Virus record (IMG/VR): IMGVR_UViG_3300020470_000147
Coordinates: 1 to 29,103 of that record
Length of the DNA stretch: 29,103 nucleotides
Source of the DNA: a virus
Reading direction: 5' to 3' (one strand)
This document shows, piece by piece, positions 17,331 through 26,196 of this stretch; position 1 is the first letter of the stretch, and each line of letters opens with the position of its first letter. Under the pieces are notes generated by a model. That model did no database searches, was not told where the DNA came from, and worked only from the letters and a program-made list of their open reading frames with translations. The translations under genes and the position numbers were made by a program.

Positions 17331-20300
17331 TTAATCTCTTGTTATCATTTTCCTACTAAATCTAATATCAATTGGATTCCAAGATGATGATATATACATT
17401 TCTACTTTCTTACCATCATCTGATTTTTCAGTTCCTACTCTTACCCAACCTGCATCATAACTATTTAAAACAGCATATTCTGTTAATAATGGTTCTCCTT
17501 CACCTCTACTTGCTACAAGGACTTCCGATGTATAAACTTGTTGATATAATCCAGACCCACTTGTTACTTCAAGAATATATTTTCCACTACCATATCCCAC
17601 TTCTTCACCATTCGCGTGGAGTCCAGCTGTTACAACACTTGAAGTATAGAATGAATCAAATACTATTACATTTTCACTTGATTTTGTTATTTTTCTTGTA
17701 TTTAAGAAATCACCACTTGAACTTATGTTACCATTCACTTCTAATTTTTGTGTTGGTGTTGTACAATCACTACCTATACCAACATTTGCTTCTTTACCAT
17801 TAGTAGCATCTGTTTGTAATAATACATCTCCGTCTTTGAATTTACCCCAACCACCATCTATTTCTACATCACCACCAGAATATCCAGGACCCGTTGACCA
17901 AACTTCTACACCACCTGCAATTGCAACATCATATCCTCTTCCAGTTGTTTTTCTGGTAGAACCTATTATCTTATTAGTTGCATCTAATGGAAGAAACTGA
18001 ATATGAGATGATGTTACAGGACCATGTACATAAAGTGTTGATTCTGAATCACCTTGTGGATTTAATGTAAGATTACCACTTGCACTTATATTACCCCTAA
18101 CTACTAATGCTTCCGTTGGTGCTAAATCTCCAAAACCAACAGAACCACTATTAGTTAATAAAGCATAATTTTTTGTACCTCCGTCTGCGTGAAGGAAAGC
18201 TGCTCTATTTTCATCTGAAGTTCCTAATACTTCTCCATTAAATCCAGTTTTAATTCCAGTTCCTGCATTACCATTTATTCTAGCTGTTATTACATTTCCA
18301 GTTGTCCAAGCAGTTGAATCGGAATGTGCATCAATACATCTTCCAGAAGTTATATTACTTGAATGAACATCTAACACATCACCAGTTGTTACATTATATT
18401 CAATATCTGTTCTTTCTTCTAATTTTATGTCTCCACCATCAGCTCCAATTGTTAAATCACCAGCTGAACCTACTCGGAATGTTGCTCCGTTACTATCATC
18501 ATATGAAAGTTTTAATTGTTGTCCTGTATTTGACATTATTTCAGTTTTATAATCTGGGGTAACAGTACCAACACCAAGTTTTCCACTTGTGTCTGCTGCT
18601 ATTCCTACTGAATTTCCAAAATATGCTGAGGCAACTGGTGTTCCCGAATCAAGGTTTGTAAATTGTGTAGTTCCATTACTATAGTTTCCACTAACTATAA
18701 GTCCACTTGTTCTAACTTTAAGTCCAGCACCTCCGTGTGAATACATTGACATATAACTGGCTTTTGATCTTATCAATCCACCATCTATTACAAGATTACC
18801 ACTTGCAGATATATTACCTTCTGAATGTATAAATCCACTTGAACTTACATTACCATAGAAGTAAGACATCTTACCTCTTTCATCTATTTGACTATCAAGA
18901 ATTAATTGTGGAGTGTTAGAAGCGGCGTCATCACCAGCTGTATTATATGTAGAAAATCCTAATGAATAACTACTATTACCAATTCCTTCAGTTATTGATG
19001 CATCTCCATTTTGCCAAGTAATCTTCTTATTACTTCCCATATATAAATCTTGTGATAACTTTATACCACCTACGACATCTAATTCCTTTGTTGGATTATG
19101 TAGTCCTATACCAACTTTTCCACCATTTGTAATACTGAAATTAGATGCAGAAACATTTAAACTTCCTGTAAATTGATGTGTATCAGTTAAGTCATCACCA
19201 AATTGTGTATTACCTTCAGAATAAGATGTTGTCATATAAGTTGTAGATGAAGATATAATATATTGATCAGCTATTATAGCTCCACTAGCAGATATATTAC
19301 CTTCTACGGTTAAAGCTTCTGGTGGTGTAACAGCTGTTTTACCAATACCAATCTTACCACTATTATCAACTCTAATTCTTGGATTACCATTTGTATAGAA
19401 CAACATAGAAGAGTTTGCGGTAGTACCAATTCTCATAGTAGTATCACCTGATATATTAAGTCCAGCTGCTAATTGAGCTCCACCTTCGTTATCACCAATT
19501 TTTAAAGTATAATTATTGGCGTGAGTTTTAATAACTAATTTTTCATCAGGAGAAACTCCACCAATTGCAACTTTTTCAGTACCATTATGTGCCATTTTAG
19601 TTCCAACTGAACTTAAATTTAGTTTTTCTACAGTACCATTAACAAAAGTAGTTTCACCATTTTTAATAGTTATTAGATTATCAGCTGTTCCACTTGTACC
19701 ATCTCTTTTTAATGTTACATCATTACTTCCATAACTTCCAAACATATCACCATCAGTAACTATTCCCCTATTAAAATAAAATGTTGCATTGTCTGTTTCA
19801 ATATGTCCAAAAGAAGTATTTTTTGTACCTAATCTGATATATCCTTCTTGGTTCTTAACCTCTAATTGTCCTTTATTTGTAGATGTCTGATACATACCAA
19901 GACTAATTTCATCTAATCTTGTTGGAGTATTAACTGTTCCTCCTAAATTAATTGCTCCACTTGCAGTTATATTACCTTGAACATGCAATCTTTCTTGTGG
20001 ATTTGTATTTCCGACACCAAGATTTCCAGTAGAAGCTGAAAGAATCATTCCAGTTGGCATTTCTGATGAAGTAGCTTCTGTTAGAAGTCTACCATCATTT
20101 GTTTTAGCGTAATGCCATTTGTGTCCAGCGTTATCTGAATAGAAATAAACTTGTCCTTGCCATTCTGAACCACTTATTGGTCCAAGACTTCTTCGTTGCC
20201 AAGATATTCTTGGGTCGTTGTTAGCAGCTGCAGCTCCAATATTAAATGCTTGTTGGAATGAATGCCAAGTGTGTTTAGTATGAGTTGGAGCATCAGTACC

Positions 20301-23300
20301 AGCACTTCCACTTAATGCTCTGGCGGTTAATTTAATTCCTGCTCCATTATAATCAGCGTGTCCTGCTCCATCTAAATGTAACCAAGGCTTTGTCGCACCA
20401 CTAATATGAAGTTCATCTGTTGGGGCTGTAGTTCCAATTCCAATTTTATCTGTATGAGTTATATGTAAAGTTTTATTACTACTATTACTACTTAATGATA
20501 ATCCACCATTACCTACATTATATATGGAAGCTATTGCACTTCCAACATCAAATTTAATATTACCACTATTATCAATTCTAAATCTTTGGTCGTTGTTTAT
20601 TTTTGCATCTAATATATGACCACTTGAAGAACCAGATATGTAAATATATGGAATAGTTCCACCATCTTGTCTAACATCAAGTGCTGCAGTTGGATGTTTA
20701 TCAGCTGTTTTTGAGAAATCTATACCAACTCTTGAACCACTTATAACTAATCCATAATCACTTAAATGTGAAGAAAATCTAATATTTCCTGTACTATTTG
20801 TTATATTTTTTCCAGCAGTTGCTGAAGTTTTCCAATCTCTATAAGATATATAATTTGAAGAATAATCTGGACCACTTGTTGGCCACGCTAATCTATAATC
20901 ACTTTCAGTATATCCACTAAATACCATATGTCCAGCTGCATCTGATACGATACCAGCAGTTGTTGAAGGTGAATTTGTTCCAAGTCCAACGGTATTACCA
21001 CTTGCATCTACAAAAAGAGTTCCACCATCAACTTCAGTATCTACACCATTTCCGTGATTTATTTTTAATGTTGCTCCGGTGTGATTTAATGTTCCAGCAG
21101 AAACATCATATTTTAATCTTCTTGCTCCGTCATATATTTCTAAATCACCAACTGCTCTCAATGCTTTGCTTGTACTTATATCACCTGCTACTTCTAAACT
21201 TAAAGCTCCATCTGATAGTTGTGGGTCGGATATTCCAATACCCATACCATTATCAGTAACATACACTCTATCTGAACCACCAGTTCTGACTTTAAATTTA
21301 TTAGCTCCATTGAATCCAAATTTTGTATCTCTGTCACCATTATGAAGAATATAATCATCTATGGCTACTGAATCACCACCTTCTACTTGTAATGGACTTA
21401 TTGGATTTGTTGTTCCAATACCAACTCTTCCACTTGCAGATACATTTAATATTTTATTACTTGTTCCGTCTGCATTTACTTGTGTAAATTCAAGTGTTCC
21501 ATCTTTAAATGTTTGTCTGAACATATAGTGGTCTGGATTAGTATTATCTTTATTACCAAACCATAATGAACCTGATTTGTTAGAATTTATAATAACAGCG
21601 GGATGAGAACCAGATACTTCAAGTATTGCTGAATGTCCTGCGTTCCAAGCGTTATATTGTCCTGCAATAGTTCTTCCAGGTTTTTCTGTTCCTATACCAA
21701 GTGCAACTTTACCATAATTATTACCTTTTTTGTATCCCAACATAAAGTTAATAGGTTCAACTGAACCAATGTCAAATGCATCACTTGAAGAAAATGCAGT
21801 ATGGATACTTCCAGAAAATGAGTGAATATCATCTGGTGAATCACCAAGTTTGTTTGAACCACTTGCGTATGCTATAGAAGAAGATGTAAATGTTTTATGA
21901 TATTCTAATGCAGTTACGATACCAGTAACATCAACTTTTCCATCAACTTTTGCATTACCATTAACATTCAACTGATGTTCATCAGTTGCCTTTATTCCAA
22001 TACCTAATGATCTACTTACATATGTATCACCTGAACTACTTACTTGTAATAATAAATCTTCTTGTCCAGGAACTTCTGTTATTTTCTTTCTCCAAACATT
22101 AAGACTATTATCCCATTCACCACCTTGACCCTTACCAGTAAATAGATTAACTGATTTATCCGTGTCTTCTACACCAAATCTTAATCCTTTTGGATTTTCA
22201 GAATATGAAGCTCCGATTCCACCAACAATAGTACTACCATTAACTAATTTTAATCCTAATCTTTCAGTTGGATTTTCAAATGAATAATAATCTGTATTAT
22301 CTGGTTCAATTCTAACATTACCACCACTAACATGCAATAATTCCCTTCCATAGAATGCAGACGCTGAATTTGGAGCTATCTTAATACTATTTTTTGAAAT
22401 ATCATTGTTTTCAGGACGACTTGCTGACATTTCTAACATCATAGAATCTGCTATAACAAAATGTAACTGGTCATTATCTGTATTTGGTAATGGTGATTCT
22501 GCTTTAATATATGTATCTCTATCTACATCAATTACACCACCAAGACTTCCCCAATGATTTCCATCATATCCCTCAAACTGAATTAATTCTGTATTAAATC
22601 TTACTGAACCTGTATTGATTTTCGTATCATCATCACCGAAACCCCTTTGTGCTGTTGTTCCATATGGTAATATTAAGTTATCTGTTGCTTTAAATTCAAA
22701 TGATGATGTTGGTGTTGAAGCGTATAATCCATCTTTTCCTGCAAATCCCATTCTTCCATCATTTCCGATGTGTAATGATGCACTATGATGATGCATAGAT
22801 GAGTCGAAACCACTATTTTTATATCCACCAGCTTCACCTGAATGTCCTATACTAAATCCATAATTAGTTCCAGCATATGCTCTTCCCATAAACCAATTAT
22901 GATTATCTTGTCCATTATTAATTAATACACCAGCAGCTCTTGAATTAGTATCTTTTTCGTGTAGTTCTATTATGGCTGACGCTAAATGAGAATCTTCGTT
23001 TTTACCACTAACGATTTTAAGTTGAGCACCACTTGAATATGCTTCTTCATCTGTTTCGATTAATATTCCTTGTGATTCCTTTGAAACAATATGTAGTGCT
23101 GGTGTTGAAAGAGATGTTGAAATATGTAATGCTGATGTTGGAGAATCTTCACCAATACCAACTTTTGTTCCTAATTCATTTCCATTAAAATAATTATCTG
23201 AAGTTGGATTTGAAGTAATTTGTGTTTTTAAATCATTACCATCATACATTCTTATGTTTGCTGCATCTGAATCTTGTTGGTGTATTTCTACTAATTTTTT

Positions 23301-26006
23301 ACCATCAACTCTATCAAGTCTTATACCATCATCATTTCCACTTGCAGATAGATGTAATATTGTCAATGGATTTGTTATTCCATTTAATCCTACCTTTCCA
23401 GTATCCTTATCTATATTTAATACATTTACATTTCTTGTTTTATCAATAATTTGAAAATCTTGATTTGAACTAACTCTTGTTTGCCACTCATAAGAAGGTT
23501 GTTTATATGATATAACAACATCATTACTATCACTTGTACTTTCTTGTCTCCACCCAGTAGAAAGTGTTCCCTTTGAATGTAATTGATAACCACTTACAGC
23601 TGTAGTATGTCCAATAAGAACCTTGTTTCCAGCTGCTGTATTATCGTGTGTTGCTAAATGAATATCACCACTTGCACTTACTGAACCACTAACTGTAAAT
23701 GTTGATCTAAGTGAACCAGTTGGAACATTTATACCAAGTTTTGGACCATTTGATGAAGTTGCAAAGTGTCCATAAAGTAATGGTTGTTTAGAATCACTAT
23801 TTTCAATTATTAAAGTATTATCTTCTACTGAATAATATCCAGCCTTATGTCCTATAAAAATACTTCCTGTTATATTTGAACGATTTTCTCCGTGTGACCA
23901 AGAACCACTATTACCATTAACATTAGCTCCGATTAATACATTATAATTACCATTTCCTAAATTATATCCAGCTTTACCACCAATTACTACATTTTTATTT
24001 GCATATGCTGCTCCTTGTCCAGCTTCATCTCCAACCATAACATTAGCTCTTGCAAATCCAAGAGTCTGTGCTTGTAAGTCATCACCTGCGTGAAAACCAA
24101 GTAATGTATTCTCTGATGAAGATATTGGTGTAAAGAAATCTGTATGTTCACCTAAAATTGTTCCTCGTTCATCTACAACATAAAATGCAGAACCATTCTT
24201 TAAAAATTCTCCACTAACATCTATTGAACCAGAAACTTTAAATGCAACTTTTGAATGATTTGAATCAGATGAATCTTCCGTTCCGACAAATGTCTGTGAT
24301 AACCCAGTAAATATATTAGAACCAGTTGCAGTTAAGAAACTTCCTGTGTTTTCCGATGTAATATACTCAAGTCCATTTTTTAACATTCTACCTTCTGTTA
24401 TATTAACATCACCACCCTTAATTACAATACCCGAACCATCTGAACTTCTAACATCTTTTAACCATACTCTGTTTTTTAACCAAGCATCTCCTTCGGTGTA
24501 AATACCACCCGATGATGATATATGATTACTTGCACTTATATTACCGATAACGGTTAATTTATGTGTTGGTGTCTTTGTTCCAATACCAACTAAAGCATTT
24601 TCTGATGATTGGATTGATACGATTGAACCAGATATTTGTGTAGGTGTAGTTGCCTCACCCAAATCAAGTCCAGTACTATCCATATTAATATAATTTACAT
24701 TATCCGCGTTTATCTTAACTCTGTCATTAGTTGGGAAGAACAAACCAGTATGTCTATTTGTCCATTGGGAGAACCCATAATTAGATGATATTTGATGACT
24801 ACTTGATATATCTGATTTAATATATAATAATTCTTCTGTTTGTATTTGTCCGTAACAATATAATCCACCACCATCTGTACCATTTTGATCTTTTCCTAAT
24901 ACTAAACTAAATCTTGAATTAATACCTTCAATAGAACCAGTTCTTGTATTAATACCAATTCTATTAGAATCAAAATTACCATAAATAATTGGTACATCAG
25001 TATCAGAATTTGCTATAATTAATTTATTACTATCTCCGTGAAATATATTCTTTCCAGCCTCATATCCAATAAGAACATTAGAATCACCTTCTATAAGATT
25101 ATAACCAGCCTTGTATCCAAGTATAGTACTATTTGCAATTCCAGTACCTTTATAAACTGATTCAAATCCAATAATTGTATTTCCTCTTGAATTTACATCT
25201 GATAAAGTTTCACCTGCACTATCACCGATTATTACATTGTATTTACCTATTGATGGCGAACCACCTCTTAAACCAAGTGAAACTGAACGATTACTTCCAC
25301 TTGCTACTACAAATATTGGTTCTCCGTATTGAGCGTTTCTAACATACTTACTATTATCAAGTAATAAATCACCACCATCAATATCTACATTACCTACAAT
25401 ATGTAATCTACTCTTTGGACTATTTGTTCCTATACCAACATTTCCAAATTCTCTGTAAATATTATCAGAAGAACCAGTCATAAATAATGATGCTGAATAT
25501 GGGAAATCGTTTGAAGCAGATAAAATATATCCACCATTTTCCCCTGATAGATAAAATGCACTTGCAGTTACAGTATTACCTACTTGAAGATTACCATCGG
25601 TTTGTAAATTATCAACATTGATAGCTCCACTAATAGCACCCATTACATTTAATGAACCTGTAATATTTAAACTACCAGTTGTTTCCCATCTTTGTGTGTA
25701 ATCAGTTCCACCATCGGCGTTGTCGTAAAAACGACTTTGTTGGGAGAATATACCAGATATTCCACTACCACCAGCATAAATATCTCCGTGTTTATATACA
25801 TCCCCTGAAATATAAATATTCCTAAACTCACCTGTTGTTAATTGTCCAATGTCTGTCTGTTCATCAACAGCAGGTAAAATTCTATTTCCATCAACATCAA
25901 GTTTTAAAACCGTTCCTGTTGCAGATGGTTGTACTACTTCTATTCCCTTTGGGTTGTGTAATGAACTTCCTGAAAGTTCACTGTGCTTCTTTGTAATCGC
26001 CGCCAT
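17331..26006 (-). CDS. Giant repetitive fibre protein, 2891 aa, without S74 domain
   Basis: A 2891-aa protein that starts MAAITKKHSELSGSSLHNPK with AGGAG upstream. The first 120 residues look like an attachment domain (TDIGQLTTGEFRNIYISGDV). The rest is shaft: about 17 modules of the type NVGIGTNSPKSRLHIVGNV or RVGIGTTNP, commonly followed by NISASG. Two segments, about residues 250-350 and 630-755, carry many NxxIGxxAG repeats (NTIIGFESVYKG, STILGYKAGYNL, NVLIGYEAGKNI), which suggest a parallel beta-helix or YadA-head-like fold. The C-terminal 120 residues (from about NVIVFDSFYTSSVV to the end) are not repetitive and end in PIDIRFSRKMITRD; this may be a knob or a joint to the next fibre. No S74 chaperone is present. 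Clearly paralogous to the next gene, 39 nt downstream; the two probably form one multi-part fibre or two related fibres. Confidence 0.85.
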   Translation of the reverse strand: MAAITKKHSELSGSSLHNPKGIEVVQPSATGTVLKLDVDGNRILPAVDEQTDIGQLTTGEFRNIYISGDVYKHGDIYAGGSGISGIFSQQSRFYDNADGGTDYTQRWETTGSLNITGSLNVMGAISGAINVDNLQTDGNLQVGNTVTASAFYLSGENGGYILSASNDFPYSASLFMTGSSDNIYREFGNVGIGTNSPKSRLHIVGNVDIDGGDLLLDNSKYVRNAQYGEPIFVVASGSNRSVSLGLRGGSPSIGKYNVIIGDSAGETLSDVNSRGNTIIGFESVYKGTGIANSTILGYKAGYNLIEGDSNVLIGYEAGKNIFHGDSNKLIIANSDTDVPIIYGNFDSNRIGINTRTGSIEGINSRFSLVLGKDQNGTDGGGLYCYGQIQTEELLYIKSDISSSHQISSNYGFSQWTNRHTGLFFPTNDRVKINADNVNYINMDSTGLDLGEATTPTQISGSIVSIQSSENALVGIGTKTPTHKLTVIGNISASNHISSSGGIYTEGDAWLKNRVWLKDVRSSDGSGIVIKGGDVNITEGRMLKNGLEYITSENTGSFLTATGSNIFTGLSQTFVGTEDSSDSNHSKVAFKVSGSIDVSGEFLKNGSAFYVVDERGTILGEHTDFFTPISSSENTLLGFHAGDDLQAQTLGFARANVMVGDEAGQGAAYANKNVVIGGKAGYNLGNGNYNVLIGANVNGNSGSWSHGENRSNITGSIFIGHKAGYYSVEDNTLIIENSDSKQPLLYGHFATSSNGPKLGINVPTGSLRSTFTVSGSVSASGDIHLATHDNTAAGNKVLIGHTTAVSGYQLHSKGTLSTGWRQESTSDSNDVVISYKQPSYEWQTRVSSNQDFQIIDKTRNVNVLNIDKDTGKVGLNGITNPLTILHLSASGNDDGIRLDRVDGKKLVEIHQQDSDAANIRMYDGNDLKTQITSNPTSDNYFNGNELGTKVGIGEDSPTSALHISTSLSTPALHIVSKESQGILIETDEEAYSSGAQLKIVSGKNEDSHLASAIIELHEKDTNSRAAGVLINNGQDNHNWFMGRAYAGTNYGFSIGHSGEAGGYKNSGFDSSMHHHSASLHIGNDGRMGFAGKDGLYASTPTSSFEFKATDNLILPYGTTAQRGFGDDDTKINTGSVRFNTELIQFEGYDGNHWGSLGGVIDVDRDTYIKAESPLPNTDNDQLHFVIADSMMLEMSASRPENNDISKNSIKIAPNSASAFYGRELLHVSGGNVRIEPDNTDYYSFENPTERLGLKLVNGSTIVGGIGASYSENPKGLRFGVEDTDKSVNLFTGKGQGGEWDNSLNVWRKKITEVPGQEDLLLQVSSSGDTYVSRSLGIGIKATDEHQLNVNGNAKVDGKVDVTGIVTALEYHKTFTSSSIAYASGSNKLGDSPDDIHSFSGSIHTAFSSSDAFDIGSVEPINFMLGYKKGNNYGKVALGIGTEKPGRTIAGQYNAWNAGHSAILEVSGSHPAVIINSNKSGSLWFGNKDNTNPDHYMFRQTFKDGTLEFTQVNADGTSNKILNVSASGRVGIGTTNPISPLQVEGGDSVAIDDYILHNGDRDTKFGFNGANKFKVRTGGSDRVYVTDNGMGIGISDPQLSDGALSLEVAGDISTSKALRAVGDLEIYDGARRLKYDVSAGTLNHTGATLKINHGNGVDTEVDGGTLFVDASGNTVGLGTNSPSTTAGIVSDAAGHMVFSGYTESDYRLAWPTSGPDYSSNYISYRDWKTSATAGKNITNSTGNIRFSSHLSDYGLVISGSRVGIDFSKTADKHPTAALDVRQDGGTIPYIYISGSSSGHILDAKINNDQRFRIDNSGNIKFDVGSAIASIYNVGNGGLSLSSNSSNKTLHITHTDKIGIGTTAPTDELHISGATKPWLHLDGAGHADYNGAGIKLTARALSGSAGTDAPTHTKHTWHSFQQAFNIGAAAANNDPRISWQRRSLGPISGSEWQGQVYFYSDNAGHKWHYAKTNDGRLLTEATSSEMPTGMILSASTGNLGVGNTNPQERLHVQGNITASGAINLGGTVNTPTRLDEISLGMYQTSTNKGQLEVKNQEGYIRLGTKNTSFGHIETDNATFYFNRGIVTDGDMFGSYGSNDVTLKRDGTSGTADNLITIKNGETTFVNGTVEKLNLSSVGTKMAHNGTEKVAIGGVSPDEKLVIKTHANNYTLKIGDNEGGAQLAAGLNISGDTTMRIGTTANSSMLFYTNGNPRIRVDNSGKIGIGKTAVTPPEALTVEGNISASGAIIADQYIISSSTTYMTTSYSEGNTQFGDDLTDTHQFTGSLNVSASNFSITNGGKVGIGLHNPTKELDVVGGIKLSQDLYMGSNKKITWQNGDASITEGIGNSSYSLGFSTYNTAGDDAASNTPQLILDSQIDERGKMSYFYGNVSSSGFIHSEGNISASGNLVIDGGLIRSKASYMSMYSHGGAGLKVRTSGLIVSGNYSNGTTQFTNLDSGTPVASAYFGNSVGIAADTSGKLGVGTVTPDYKTEIMSNTGQQLKLSYDDSNGATFRVGSAGDLTIGADGGDIKLEERTDIEYNVTTGDVLDVHSSNITSGRCIDAHSDSTAWTTGNVITARINGNAGTGIKTGFNGEVLGTSDENRAAFLHADGGTKNYALLTNSGSVGFGDLAPTEALVVRGNISASGNLTLNPQGDSESTLYVHGPVTSSHIQFLPLDATNKIIGSTRKTTGRGYDVAIAGGVEVWSTGPGYSGGDVEIDGGWGKFKDGDVLLQTDATNGKEANVGIGSDCTTPTQKLEVNGNISSSGDFLNTRKITKSSENVIVFDSFYTSSVVTAGLHANGEEVGYGSGKYILEVTSGSGLYQQVYTSEVLVASRGEGEPLLTEYAVLNSYDAGWVRVGTEKSDDGKKVEMYISSSWNPIDIRFSRKMITRD
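19150..19260 (-). repeat. Third copy of the GD-DDIHSFTGSLNVS module (2891-aa fibre)
   Basis: It encodes TSYSEGNTQFGDDLTDTHQF then TGSLNVSAS at about residues 2249-2285, preceded by a Ser/Thr-rich stretch. Homologous to the modules at 21790-21890 and 15620-15730. Confidence 0.65.
21790..21890 (-). repeat. Second copy of the GD-DDIHSFSGS module (2891-aa fibre)
   Basis: It encodes IAYASGSNKLGDSPDDIHSF then SGSIHTA at about residues 1372-1405. It differs from the other copies at the end of the module (SIHTA in place of SLNVS). Confidence 0.65.
23740..24110 (-). repeat. Second NxxIGxxAG repeat block of the 2891-aa fibre
   Basis: It encodes repeated NTLLGFHAGDD, NVMVGDEAGQG, NVVIGGKAGYN, NVLIGANVNG and SIFIGHKAGYY units, closing with NTLIIENSDSKQPLLYGHF. 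The same closing sequence type (NKLIIANSDTDVPIIYGNF) ends the first block near 24960-25040. Confidence 0.75.
24960..25260 (-). repeat. First NxxIGxxAG repeat block of the 2891-aa fibre
   Basis: It encodes NVIIGDSAGETL, NTIIGFESVYKG, STILGYKAGYNL and NVLIGYEAGKNI, each about 18-24 residues apart, then NKLIIANSDTDVPIIYGNF. The regular I-G-x-x-A-G spacing suggests turns of a trimeric beta-helix. Confidence 0.75.
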
Positions 26007-26088
26007 ACTTTTTATCTCCTAATAATAACCAGCATATATCTTTATTAAATCAATTATTTAAAAATTTTTAATATATTATCTACCATTT

Positions 26089-26096
26089 ATAAATAT
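26089..26096 (-). promoter_or_regulatory. Intergenic ATATTTAT element upstream of the 2891-aa fibre
   Basis: Sense AGAGATATTTATAAATGGTA, 83 nt before the start at 26006 and about 40 nt past the capsid terminator. Here the element overlaps a sense TATAAATG, so both strands carry a near match to the T4 late core. Confidence 0.4.
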
Positions 26097-26138
26097 CTCT
26101 TTTATTAAAAAATCTATTATAGATTGTTGTTTGAGCAC

Positions 26139-26168
26139 AAAAAAGGGTGAGAAAAACTCACCCTTTTT
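26139..26168 (-). terminator. Strong intrinsic terminator after the major capsid gene
   Basis: GGGTGAG (26145-26151), a five-base loop and CTCACCC (26157-26163) form a perfect stem that extends through A/T pairs on both flanks. In sense orientation it is followed by six U. It begins about 30 nt past the capsid stop. The A run on one side and T run on the other mean it could act in both directions. Confidence 0.88.
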
Positions 26169-26196
26169 CATTATACTCTAAAAATCATCTAAATGA

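Noticed and set aside
17372-23454. Many open plus-strand frames under the fibre genes, rich in Leu, His and Tyr
   Set aside because: Their composition is what antisense of Ser/Gly/Asn-rich repeat codons gives. They have no ribosome binding sites and no recognisable domains, and the minus-strand genes explain the region fully.
10365-26006. Possible diversity-generating retroelement target in the fibre genes
   Set aside because: There is no reverse transcriptase, no template repeat, and no run of AAY-rich codons at a fibre C-terminus. The repeats are diverged throughout and fit ordinary shaft modules.
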